This document shows, piece after piece, positions 41,028-51,295 of a DNA stretch of 64,000 nt (the first letter of the stretch is position 1; each line of letters begins with the position of its first letter). This stretch comes from Blastocladiella emersonii ATCC 22665 (lineage: Eukaryota; Blastocladiomycota; Blastocladiomycetes; Blastocladiales; Blastocladiaceae). The DNA lies in assembly GCA_025594325.1 (NCBI GenBank), contig JANHCV010000004.1, positions 1,488,001-1,552,000 on the forward strand, given 5' to 3'. The notes under the pieces were generated by a model. It worked only from the letters and a program-made list of their open reading frames with translations, did no database searches and was not told where the DNA came from. The translations under genes and the position numbers were made by a program.

Positions 41028-44000
41028 CTACTTGGACCCGGCGCCAGCGCCGACGCCGACGGCCGGCACGAGACTCGGCCCGCTCGCGTCCTCGAGGTCC
41101 GCGGGCGGCGTGCCCGAGCACACGGACGTGTGGTACACCTCGAGCCGCGTCATGTCGAGGCAGTCCTTCTCGTGGTACCGGACCACGGCCTCGACCATGA
41201 GCTTGCCCGTGGTCTTGCCCGACTCCTTGGCCACGGCCGCGTCGATCTCGGGCACGCGCCCGGCGAGCGTCAGGATGTCGCTCTCGGGCAGCGTGCCCTC
41301 GGGGAACAGCCGCGACGCCACGATCTTGCCGCCCACCTTGACCGCGACCGCCGCGTCCTTGAGCGTGCACACGCCGTGCAGCGTCGACTTGTTCTTGACG
41401 CGCAGACGGAGCCGCGCCAGCACCATGGTCGTGCGCGCCGCCTGCTCCGTGATCTCGACGTTGCCTGCGGTGTTACGCTGGGCCTGGGCGCGCCGGCGCG
41501 CCGCCGCCGTCGTCTCGTCCACGTCCACGTCGCGCACGACCATCGGCACCTCGCCCTTGGTCATGAACCCGAACCGGTGCACGCGCTTGTTGCGGTGCGC
41601 CGCGTCGGCCGCCGCCGGCGCGCCATCCTCATCATGTAGCACGGCGCGGCGCTGCAGGACGGCCACGGGGCGGCCCTTGTCGCTGCGCAGGAGCCCGGCG
41701 GCCGCCTTGACCTTGGGGTACGCGAACGCCTCAAAGTTGCGCAGCGTGCCGGCACCGGGCGTCAGGTTCTTGGGGCACAGCTGGCGCGCCACGTTGCGGA
41801 TCTGGTCAATGGCCGCGGCGCCGCCCGCCGTCTTGGTGCACTGGCACGGCGCCGCGCGCGCCGCGCCGTCGAACTTGAGCCCGAGCGACTTGACCTCGGG
41901 CTTGGCCGTCTCCTCCTCCTCGTCGCCGACCTGCTGTTTCTCCTTCTCCGACTCCTTGCCGTCGCCGCCGCACCGGCACGAGTACCCGTCGTCGCCGACG
42001 AGCACCGAGACCGGCCGCCGGCCGCTCACCACGTCGCTTCGCTTGACCAGCGGGCCGAACGTGTGCCCCTGCACCACGCTGCCGTCCTGCGGGTCGATCA
42101 CCTCGACGGGCCCGTCAACCCACGCAATCCCACGCTGCTGCTGCTTCTTCTGCTCCTTGACCGCAATCCCGCGCCGCTGCCGGCGGGACCGCCGCTTCTT
42201 GGACGCCGCCGATGCCGACTTGAGCTTGGCAGCCGCCTTGGCCTTGGCCTTACGCGCACGGGCGCGCGCGCGGGACAGGGGCGGCTCGATGTCGGCGTCA
42301 AACGAGTCCGAGATGTTGGCCAGCTCGCGGTCGAGGTCGGAGGTGGACACGGGCGAGGGACGGCGGGACCCGCGTGGGGGGTTCCGCGGACCGCGACGGC
42401 TGCTGGAGGTGGACGAGGTGCTGGAGGTGGGGAGGCCATTTATACCGCCGCGCGCCCGTGCGCGGCGCGACTCAAAAAAAGACTGGACGGGCGAGTCGGT
42501 GGCGGTGGTCGAGTCGGTGTCGTCGGCGTCGCGGCGAGGACGGCGGCGCGCGGTGTTGACCTTGCGGCCGCGGCGGGTGCGCGTCTTGCGGGCGCGGAGC
42601 TTCTTCTGCTTCTTGGCGGCGGCCTTAGTGGCCTTCTTGCCGCCCTTGACACGGACCGTGGCCGCCTTGCCGAGGTTGAGCAGACTCGCGTCGTCGGCAA
42701 AGAAGGGCGCGAGCGAGCCCTCGACGGGGTCCTCGGCCGCGAGCCCCTGCTGCACCGAGTCCTTGGCCTGCGGCACGTTGGCCGCCACGTTGTCGCGGCG
42801 CCACGCCGCGCGCCGCTGGTTCGCCGTCATGGCGCGCGTCATGGTCCCGCTGCTCTCGATCTCCTTGAACCAGTTGTCCACGTACTTGTTGAGCGGCTGG
42901 CGCACGCCGCCGAGGCGGCGACGGAGCCGGTCGAGGCGGTTCCCACGCGCACCGGCGGCAGCGGCGCGGCGACCACGACGGGCGGCAGCGGCGCGCGGCT
43001 TGCGCTGGCGACGACCACGGCCGCGACCGCGACCCCGGCGCTGCGCCTTGGACCCGGCCTTGCGGACGCGGAGCCCGCGGCGGCCCTTGCGCGCGCGCAC
43101 GCCGCGGAACTTGCGGCGGCGCGACGGCGCAGCGGCGGCCGACTCGTCGACCTCGTCCTCGGCGCCGTCAGTCTTGCGGCGCTTGAACAGGCCGCCGGCA
43201 CCGCGCTTGCCGCCGCGGCGCTGCTTGTTCTTGTTGGTGCGGCGGCGCGCGACCTGGTTCTCGTCGGCCTCGTCGCCGTCCTTGGCCACCTCGGGCGTCG
43301 CCTCCTCGTCGTCGGCCGTCACCTCGCGGCGCACGCGGCGCGAGCGCACGTCGCGCTCCACGTCCTCGGACTTCTTGCGGCGCATCGACTCGGCACGCGC
43401 AATCGCGTTGCGGCGCTTGCGCTCCGACTTGAGGTACGTCGCCGAGAGCTCGCGCACGGCGAGGTCAATGGCCTCGTCCTTGGCGTCGTCCTCGAGGGCG
43501 ACCACGCGCGGGCCGCGGTTACGCGACTTGGCCACGGTTCCTGGCGCCGCCGTCGCATTCGTCGTCGTCGTGCCGTTGAGGTTCGGCTGCACGCCGACCC
43601 CCATCCCGTCCACGGGATCCGCGCCGCCGACCGGGTACACGGGCGGGGGCGGGATCTCGACGCGCGCATTCGGGTCGAGCGCGACGTCGGCGGGCGGCGT
43701 GTTGGCCGTGTTGGACCCGATCGGGTCGCGGCGGAACACGGCGTCGTCGCGGCGCGGGTCGCCGGGCCCGTACGGCTTGGGCGCGGCGGGCGGCACGAAG
43801 AAGGGCGACGTCGGGTCCACGACCACGGGCGGGCGGTTCTCCGGGTTCACCGACTCGAGGTCCGGGTCGCGGCGGCGGCCGCGGCGGCGCGGACGCGCGG
43901 GCGGGACCGGCGGCTGGTCCGACGGCGGGATCGGCGGGGCGAGCGGGTTCAGAAGCGGCGGCGCGTACGGGTTCGCCGGGTTGAAGGTCGGCGCCGCGGC

Positions 44001-44357
44001 CGTCGCCGTGGTCGTTGTGCCCGCGGTTGTCGACGTGGTGGTGGCGGTACCCGAGGCGGCCGACGTCGAGCTGGTGGTCGCCGCGGCGGCGGTGCTGCTG
44101 CTGGTCGTGTCGAGGCGGACCGGCTGGCCGTTCTGGCACGTCATACCCTCGGGCAGCTTCATGCCGAGCAGGCACGGGTTGATGGGCAGGAGCGGCGCCG
44201 GGTTGCTGTCGGGCTGCGCCGAGCTCGACGACGGGCTCGCCGCCGCCGCGCTCGAAGAAGACGTAGTGGTCGTCGCGCCCGACTGCGCGGTGACCGGCGA
44301 CGCGGCGAGCAGCCACGCCACGAAGGCCAGGGTGACGAGAAGCCGGCGGCGACTCAT
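41028..44357 (-). CDS. Large secreted Lys/Arg-rich protein 1
   Basis: A single exon encodes 1109 aa of unknown function. A signal peptide is clear at 1-24 (MSRRRLLVTLAFVAWLLAAS...TAQ). Next come Thr/Ser runs, a short Cys segment (INPCLLGMKL...MTCQNGQ, about 60-77), another Thr/Ser/Ala run, and a Pro/Asn-rich region (about 120-250). A very basic centre (about 270-740) has dozens of Arg and Lys clusters with RR/KR sites, such as RKGRRGLRVRKAG and RGRGRGRGRRQRK, that would be cut by a Kex2-like protease. The C-terminal ~330 residues look folded and contain several Cys (YSCRCGGDG, PCQCTKT, LCPKNLT, GVCTLKD). Two other secreted basic proteins follow at 44964 and 51296. It may be a wall- or matrix-associated structural protein. 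Confidence 0.75.
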   Translation of the reverse strand: MSRRRLLVTLAFVAWLLAASPVTAQSGATTTTSSSSAAAASPSSSSAQPDSNPAPLLPINPCLLGMKLPEGMTCQNGQPVRLDTTSSSTAAAATTSSTSAASGTATTTSTTAGTTTTATAAAPTFNPANPYAPPLLNPLAPPIPPSDQPPVPPARPRRRGRRRDPDLESVNPENRPPVVVDPTSPFFVPPAAPKPYGPGDPRRDDAVFRRDPIGSNTANTPPADVALDPNARVEIPPPPVYPVGGADPVDGMGVGVQPNLNGTTTTNATAAPGTVAKSRNRGPRVVALEDDAKDEAIDLAVRELSATYLKSERKRRNAIARAESMRRKKSEDVERDVRSRRVRREVTADDEEATPEVAKDGDEADENQVARRRTNKNKQRRGGKRGAGGLFKRRKTDGAEDEVDESAAAAPSRRRKFRGVRARKGRRGLRVRKAGSKAQRRGRGRGRGRRQRKPRAAAARRGRRAAAAGARGNRLDRLRRRLGGVRQPLNKYVDNWFKEIESSGTMTRAMTANQRRAAWRRDNVAANVPQAKDSVQQGLAAEDPVEGSLAPFFADDASLLNLGKAATVRVKGGKKATKAAAKKQKKLRARKTRTRRGRKVNTARRRPRRDADDTDSTTATDSPVQSFFESRRARARGGINGLPTSSTSSTSSSRRGPRNPPRGSRRPSPVSTSDLDRELANISDSFDADIEPPLSRARARARKAKAKAAAKLKSASAASKKRRSRRQRRGIAVKEQKKQQQRGIAWVDGPVEVIDPQDGSVVQGHTFGPLVKRSDVVSGRRPVSVLVGDDGYSCRCGGDGKESEKEKQQVGDEEEETAKPEVKSLGLKFDGAARAAPCQCTKTAGGAAAIDQIRNVARQLCPKNLTPGAGTLRNFEAFAYPKVKAAAGLLRSDKGRPVAVLQRRAVLHDEDGAPAAADAAHRNKRVHRFGFMTKGEVPMVVRDVDVDETTAAARRRAQAQRNTAGNVEITEQAARTTMVLARLRLRVKNKSTLHGVCTLKDAAVAVKVGGKIVASRLFPEGTLPESDILTLAGRVPEIDAAVAKESGKTTGKLMVEAVVRYHEKDCLDMTRLEVYHTSVCSGTPPADLEDASGPSLVPAVGVGAGAGSK

Positions 44358-44963
44358 GGTTGGTCGATACAGGCCACTAGACGCGAGCGAGGCGGGCGAG
44401 GGTCAGCGTTCGCCCTCACACGGCGGCAGCGGCAGCGGCAGACAGCGCGTACCTCACAAACGACAAAATCGGACGGACGATGCTCGCCAGCGAGTGCGTC
44501 TTGGGCGGTGGATGAGCGGTCGACTGGTCCTGCAGTCAGCGCGGCGAGTGCAACGTCGGTCGCTTGGTCGGGTGTCACGGCGGAGGAGCAGCAGCGGCCG
44601 GCGGGCGAGGGCCGGACGGGGGGTTGCATCGGCATCCGCGACGAGGGCGCGACGCGACGCGACACGGCGCGAACGTCATCGCTGCGTCGTCGCGTGTGCG
44701 GGCGGTGCGAGCCAGGGTCCGGGAGACATTTCGCGCGCGGGCGCGGTTCCCACGCGGGCGGTGCGAGACGCGTTTTGCGACCGTGGTGACTCCCACGTGA
44801 TGTCTCGCACTTGCCGCGACGCGTCGCGTCCTCTCGCGTGCTTCGAAGGGAGAAACCGTCTCACGTGCGATCATCAACGGAATCAACGGATATGTTTCAC
44901 GGCATAGTAGTCACCGGGCACCCCGCAACGCCAGCGAGCGGGCATGCCTCCCTCTCTCACAAC
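44358..44963. other. Intergenic, no gene seen
   Basis: About 600 bases holding the 3' end of the gene at 44964 and the promoter of the gene at 41028 (both minus strand). Open frames on the plus strand here are part of long stop-free antisense frames and lack support. No TATA box or RNA gene recognised. Confidence 0.4.
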
Positions 44964-47898
44964 TCAGCGGCGCTTGCGCCCGCCGTCGCGCTTGGACGCC
45001 TCCTTACCCTTGTCGCCGTTCTTACCCTTGCCGGCGTCCTTGCCCTTGTCCGACGACGAGGCGGCCGAGGGGTCGAGCAGCTTGGCGACCGTGGCCTGGA
45101 ACTTGCCGAGGACCGACGCCATGATCTTCTGCTTGATCTCGAGCTTCATGATCTTGTCCTGGACCGCCTTCTTGTCTTTGTCCGAGGTGGCGCGGCCGAG
45201 CTCGTCGCGCAGCTGGCGCAGCGCGTGGTTGTGGTTGTGCTGGACAAGGGCCTGCGCGTGGCGGATGCGCGCGTCGAGGTGGCGGAGTATGTTCGGGTCG
45301 GCCGTCGACGACGGCGCGGGGGCAGCCGCGTCCTTCTTCTTGGGGTTGTTCTTGTCGTCGCCCTTGCCCTTGCCCTTGCCGTCATCCTTCTTCTTCGCGT
45401 TGGCGGCGGAGACGTCGCCCGAGCCCGTGAGGTACGACGGCAGCGCCGGGAGCGACGCGATCTTGGAGACCTCGGCGTAGAGTGCGCGGATATGGGCCTT
45501 GAGCTGGTCCTCGGTGAGGAGCGGGAGGGGCACAGCGTGACCGCGGCGGCCGTACAGCTGGCGCTCGAGGTCGCGGATACGCGAGGACGCGAGGACGACC
45601 CGGTTCATGAGGTGCTCGTACTCCGCGCCGCGCACCTCGCGGTCGCCGGGCGCGCGGGACGACCGGAGCTGCTGGATGAGCCCCTGCAGCCACAGCTGGA
45701 GGTGGCGGGCGTGAGCGCGGCGCTCGACCTGGCGCGCCTGCGCCGCGGCCTGGCGCGCGTGCAGGGACTGCAGGTGCACCTCGAGGCGCGCGAGCTCGGC
45801 CGACCGCATCGGGTCGGTGCGCCCGTCCTCCTCCATGGCGCGCCGCTGCTCGACGAGCCGCGCCAGCTTGGCGTGGATGTCGCGCTGCGTCGACTGGAAC
45901 TTGGACTCGGCCACGCCGATCTGCCGCGCCACGTCGCGCAGCGACTCGGACAGCGAGTTGACCGAGATGGATACCTGGTCTAGCCGCTCCTGGCGGCCCT
46001 GCAGCAGCCGGTTCACGAGCTTGCCGAGCTTCTGGTCGTGCTGGTCGATGGTCGACCGCACCTCGGTCACCTCGATGGACGCGCGGTGCCGGATCTCGCG
46101 CATCACGCGGTCGTAGTTGTTGTCGCGGAACTGCAGCTTGCCCATGCCCGGCTGGAACATGCCCGCCTGGTTCGCGTCGTTGTTGTCGATGAACTGCGGC
46201 AGCCCGACAGGAAGACCGCTGCTGCCGCGGCGCTGCATCTGCATCTGCACCTGCTGCTTCTGGATCTTGGTCGTGATCTCCTCGATCTCGTCGTCATCGT
46301 CGCCGTTGACGCTGCGCTTCTGCTTCTTGGCCTGCTTGCTCGCCTCGGGCTTGACCTGCTGCGCGGCCGGCTTGGGGGCCGCCGCCGCGGGAGCCGCGGG
46401 AGCCGTCGGGGCGGGCTTCGGGGCCTCCTCGGGCTCCTTGCGGTTGAGCTCGGCGGCGATCGCCTCGTCGATGGCGCGCATGCGGCTCATGAACGCGTCC
46501 TGGAGCCGCTCGTCCATGCGGTCGAGCTCGGCGAACGCGGGCGACAGCTCGACCTGCACGTTGACGTTATGGTGCCCGCCGCGACCGCTGTGGCCGCCGT
46601 TGCCGCCCTGGCCGTCGCCGCGCTGCGGCTGTTGCTGCTGGTGGTTGACGCGGTCCCGCTCGCGACTCCGGCCCCGCCCGCGCCCGTCCTCGCGGCCCTG
46701 CTGCCCACGGCGCGCCTTGGCGTCCTCGCGGGCCTTGCGCTCGGCGTTGGCCATCTGGACGCGCTGGCGCTCGAGCTTGGACCGCTTGTTCTTGAGCTTG
46801 GCCTGGAGCACGCGGTGGTCGTGGCGCAGCTTGGTCACCTCTTCGCGCAGTGCCTGCAGGTCGCGGTTGGCGCGGTGCCGCATCGACTCGACGGCGTGGC
46901 GCCGGTCCATGGCCTCGATCTCCTTCATAGTCAGCTCCTCGCCCTCCTCGTCGTACCGCCGCTCGCGCGCGTCGTGGTTCTCGATCGCCCGCGGGCGTTC
47001 GACGGGACGGTCGCGCGTGACGGGCGTCAGGCCGTCGGGGCCGAACAGCGGCTCCTGCGCGCCGGTGGTTGCAGGGGGAGTGCCGAGCAGGCCGCCGTCC
47101 GACGCCATCAGGTCCGGGTCCGTCTCAGGGATCACGGGCGCCGGCGGCGGCGGGGGCGGCGTCGCGGGAGCTGGAGCAGCGGGGGCAGCTGGGGCCGGGG
47201 CAGCGGGCGAGATGGGGGCGGGCGCCGGGACCGGGGTCGGCGTGGACTGGACGGGCGCGACCGAAGTCGACGTAGTGGTAGTACTCGCCGCCGCCGACGA
47301 GGTAGTGGTGGTCGTCGTCGTGGTGTCGGTCGTCGAGGAAACGGTCGCGACCGAGGACGTCGTGGACGCGGTCGTAGCCGTCGAAGTCGAGACCACGGGC
47401 GCGACCGTCGAGCTGGAAACCGGGGCGACCGAGGAAGGCGCCGGCGCCGCGCTCGTCGAGACCGTCGACGAGGCCGTATCCGTGGTAGTCGAGCTCGAGC
47501 TCGAAGCGGGCGTCGTGACCGACGTGACGGCGGCCACCGAAGTCGACGAGGAGGAGACCGACGAAGCCGAGCTCGTCGCGGTCGCGACCGTCGACGTGGT
47601 CGTGTCAGTCACGACCGGGGTCGGCGGCGTCGACACCTGGAAGTCGAGCGGGTGGTCTACACGCACGCGCAACGACCGAGACGGATCAGAACACACTGAC
47701 ACGTATCCACGACGAGCGAGAGAGATCCGTACCGCGGTAGGCAGCAGCACGCTCAGCGCGCATCGCCATCTGGGCCGAGAGCGGCGGGAGGAGCGGCTCG
47801 GCCGTGGCGACGGCGGCCTGCATCGCGATCCACAGGACGACGGCCAGCACGGCCAGCGTGCGCGGCGGCCGCGCGGAACGCGTCGCGGGGCGGTTCAT
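44964..47898 (-). CDS. Large secreted Lys/Arg/Gln-rich coiled-coil protein 2
   Basis: Exons 47898-47733 and 47656-44964 (phase 1, GTACGG...GTAG) give 952 aa of unknown function. The first exon carries a signal sequence (MNRPATRSARPPRTLAVLAVVLWIAMQ...ATA). A mucin-like Thr/Ser/Val/Ala tract (about 70-230) follows, then a Pro/Ala-rich stretch (240-280) and a long charged alpha-helical part (about 330-760) with strong coiled-coil periodicity (LQALREEVTKLRHDHRVLQ, DRMDERLQDAFMSRM, KLGKLVNRLLQGRQERLDQV). The C-terminal part is Lys-rich (KKKDDGKGKGKGDDK) and ends GRKRR. RR and KK sites are abundant. Overall order (signal, O-glycosylatable tract, basic/coiled region) matches the neighbours at 41028 and 51296. 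Confidence 0.75.
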
Positions 47899-48669
47899 GG
47901 TGATGATGATGTCTATGAGGGTCGTCGGATCGGATCGGCGTGCAGTGCAGCGCGACGCAGGCCCTCGAGATGCGATCAACGCAAGGTCGGCTTGGGGTAG
48001 AGGCGACGTAGACGGTATCGAGCAGAAGAGACGGGCGCAGGCACGCTCGCGCACCACCTGCCAGACCACCCGCCGACCGCGCGAGAGAATGAGGGCGCGC
48101 GTCGGGCTGGGAGACACCACACATGTCTCCCACGGTGGACGTGAGCGCCACGTGTTGCCGGGGGACACTGTCTCGCGCGCGTTGTCTCGCGGCAGGGGTG
48201 CTCGCGGGCCGCTCGACGACGAGCACGTCGCGTCGCGTCGTTTCGCAGTCCAGGTCGCCGTCCTCGACAAGAAAGTAGCAACGGTGGGCGCATCTTGCAC
48301 TCATGGCGTAGACGGGCATGCCGCTGGTCCCTCGCGGGCAGCCCGCTCTGTGCCCGTGCTGGACAAAGTAGCAGAGTAGCAGTCGCCGGGGAGGCCGCGT
48401 CGCGAACGCGACCAACGCCGACCTTCGCCTCGCTGTAGCGACCCGCGACGGCGTCATGATGGAGCAACATGATGCAACCAGTTGGACGCGAGCCAGGTAG
48501 CGCGGCGAGACCGGCCCGAGATGTCGGGGCGCCGCCCCCGCCGCCCGGCTGACGAAGCATCGTTCGCCGCCGAACAGCATGCACGGCGACCACGCCCAGG
48601 GGGCCGACCCGTGCCTCAAGCTGGCCAACGGTCCGCGCTCCCTGGCCGCGTCCCTGAACGAATGAGCGA
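47899..48669. other. Divergent promoter region
   Basis: 770 bases between the secreted protein 2 gene (minus) and the Myb gene (plus). GC is somewhat lower than in the genes. No TATA box, repeat or RNA gene recognised. Confidence 0.4.
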
Positions 48670-51180
48670 ATGAATGAAACTGCGATGATGACCGACCCCA
48701 ATGAAGCCACGGCCGACGTCGCCGCCTCCCTGGACGCCGCCGCGTCTACCGCCAAGCGGCCCCAGCGCAAGCGGAAGCGGTGGACCGACGAGGAGGTGGA
48801 GCAGCTGATCCGCGGCGTGCAGAAGCACGGCGTCGGCGCCTGGTCCGCCATCGTCGCCGACCCCGACATCGTACTTGACAGTCAGCGCTCGCCGGTGGAT
48901 CTCAAGGACAGTGCGTAGCCTCTACCGATCCCGCACCATTCATCGCCGACTCGACTCACCCATCATGCTTCGATAGAGTGGCGAGTCCTGACCACGCGTC
49001 GCCCCGCCAACGCGCCGCCGCTGCCCTTTGACATCTCGGCCCTCCCGCGCGCCACCGCCTCGTCGTCCAAGCGCGAGCGCGACCCGTCGCCTGAACGGGC
49101 CACCGCGCAGCCCGCCGCGCGCGTGTTCCTCGCCCCGACCAGCGCCGTGCCCGCGTCGTCTTCGACGGGCATGATGACGCGCTCCCGCTCGCGTGGTCGT
49201 TCACGCGCCCGACTGAGCCCGCGCACGCAGTCGTCGGCTGCTGCGCGCCAGTCCGTGTCGCCCGCACCGCTGCCGAACCTGTCGTCGTCGCCCTCGTCGT
49301 ACCGCGGCTTTGCGTCGGCATCCTCCTCGTCGCCGTCGATGCTCTCCTCGCTCGGCCGCTCGCCCAGCACCACCCCGCCGCTCTTCGAGCCGACCGTCGC
49401 CGAGGTCCAGCGGCCGTGGTCGCCGCCCGCTGCGCCGCTCGCTCGCAGCTACCCGGACCCGTTCCTCCCGTCCATTTCGGCGCTCCCGCCGCCACCCGCG
49501 GCTACCTCGGCGACCGTGTTCGGTTCTGCCCGCGTCGCGTCCTCGACGTCGCCCACGTACTACGGCGCTCCCTCCACCAACTTCACGCCGTCCACCGGCT
49601 TCGCTCCGTCCACCACCAACGGCTTCGCGCACCCGCCGCTGCCCACCGAGTACCTCAACCCGGCCCCAGCGCTCGGCCCCAACCCGATCCTGATGCGCCC
49701 GGCGCCTCCTCCGGCTCCGCAGACGCACCAGTCGGGCGGCTCAGGGTTCTCGGCCTACATCCCGTCGAGTCTCATGTCGTGGGTACCCTCCATGCCCGCC
49801 GTGTCCCTGCCCGCCGTGTCCCTGCCTGCTGTCACTCTGGACTCGTTCGCGCCTGCCTCGTTCCTCGGGCTCGGCGGTACCGGCACTAGCAGCACTACCG
49901 CCGCGGCTTCGCCGCAGGTCTCGCTGCTTCCGCTCGAGGCGCGGTCGACCCCGCAGCTACCGACCACGTCGCCGCAGGCCTCGCTGTTCCCGCTCGAGGC
50001 GCATTCGACCCCGCACTTGCCGATCACGTCGCTGCCGCCGCTCAGCATGGACGTGGACGGCGAGGACTATGACTACGACGAGGACGACGACGACGACGAT
50101 CTCGCCTCGTTCGACCCGTCGTCGCTGCTTCGCTCCGCCGCGCCCTCGGCCTCGCCATCTCTCGGCCTCGCCGCGCCAACCACGGCCGCTGCGCCCGACT
50201 GGAACTCGATCAACGACGCGGACCTGTTCGACCAGCTGAGCCAGCCGGGCTACCTGAGCACGCTAGCCGCGCGCCTCCCTCCCGCGGCGCTCGCGAGCCT
50301 GCAGATCCGGATCCACGCGGCCATCGTGAACGCGCGCCAGAGCCGCAGCGAGATGCAGGCCAAGTACGAGAAGATCCTGTTCCGCCTCTTCGTCGACACG
50401 GCGCAGATGCCCGACCTGCCCAAGGGCGCCATCACGGCGCCGTGGAACTGCGACGTGGACGGGACCATCACGCCCGAGCCGATGCCGCGGTCCGACTTCT
50501 TCAACGTCCGGTACCACCCGAACGTCGACTACCGCGTCTCGCCCCGCGCACCCGCCGCGCTGCGCCGGCGACCGCGGAGTATGTCGCCTGCTGCCGCTGC
50601 GGCGGCCGCGGGCGTCGCCCCGCCCGACGCGGCGCGCCGCGGGCGGTCGGTCCCGCGCCGCAGCAGCCCGTCCGCGCCCGCGTACTACGACGCGTACGCG
50701 CTCCCCGGCGGCACCGGGTCCGGCGGCCCCGTCCCGCCCGTCCCGCCGCTCCCGAACATCGACGGCAGCAGCAGCGGCACGTTTACGTGTCCCGTGACGG
50801 GCAAAACCTTCCGCGCGGCGGCCCCCGTGTCGACGGACGAAGCTCTCGCGGAGCTGACGGATGCGGCGCTTCGCCTGGACCCGTCGACGCGCGACACGGT
50901 GCTGGCGGTGCTCGAGTCGCGGCCGTTCTCGCGCGCGAGCAGCCGCATCGAGTCGGCCGCGTACTGGGGCCTGCGCGTGCCCGACCGCAAGTACATGGCG
51001 GCGCACCCGGTCGTTGGTGCGCCGCAGTTGACGGACGACGAGATCGTGAATCCGTCGTATGACCGGATTCTGCGCGGGAGGAGGAATATGGAGGCGATGC
51101 TGGCCTCGGCGTCGGCTACGACGAGCGCGGCGGGGGCGGCGGCCGAAGAGATTGGGGCTTCCCCGCCGCCGGCCAAGTGA
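48670..51180 (+). CDS. Telobox-type Myb DNA-binding protein
   Basis: Exons 48670-48910 and 48977-51180 (GTGCGT...ATAG, phase 1) give 814 aa. The only recognised domain is an N-terminal Myb/SANT repeat (about 34-90): KRKRWTDEEVEQLIRGVQKHG, GAWSAI, and across the splice junction VDLKDKWRVL, which is the telobox signature of double-stranded telomere-repeat binders (TRF/Taz1, plant TRB). The remaining ~720 residues are Ser/Pro/Ala-rich with an acidic patch (DYDEDDDDDD, about 450) and a short helical segment (LASLQIRIHAAIVNARQSRSEM, about 550) that may dimerise. An N-terminal Myb resembles plant TRB/SMH proteins more than animal TRF. Nuclear, telomere or promoter binding is inferred from the telobox. 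It is tail to tail with the gene at 51296 (115 bases). Confidence 0.8.
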
Positions 51181-51295
51181 TGATAGCATAGAACGAGGAA
51201 AGGAGTAGTAGAAGATATCAAACAAAAAGACAGTCTCATTCAGATATCATCGTCGGTCGCCAGCGACCACGGACAGCAGCAGCTTTCTCGCAAAC

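Noticed and set aside
41032-44907. A 1291-codon open frame on the plus strand opposite the secreted Lys/Arg-rich protein 1, and a further 908-codon frame at 42063-44789
   Set aside because: In this GC-rich DNA the codon bias of the real gene leaves few stops on the other strand. The antisense product lacks a signal peptide, known motifs or balanced composition, while the minus-strand gene has a signal peptide and Cys-bearing C-terminal domain.
46038-48000. Two overlapping plus-strand frames of 553 and 627 codons
   Set aside because: Antisense to the secreted coiled-coil protein 2. Compositions mirror the Lys/Arg/Ser/Thr codons of the real gene.
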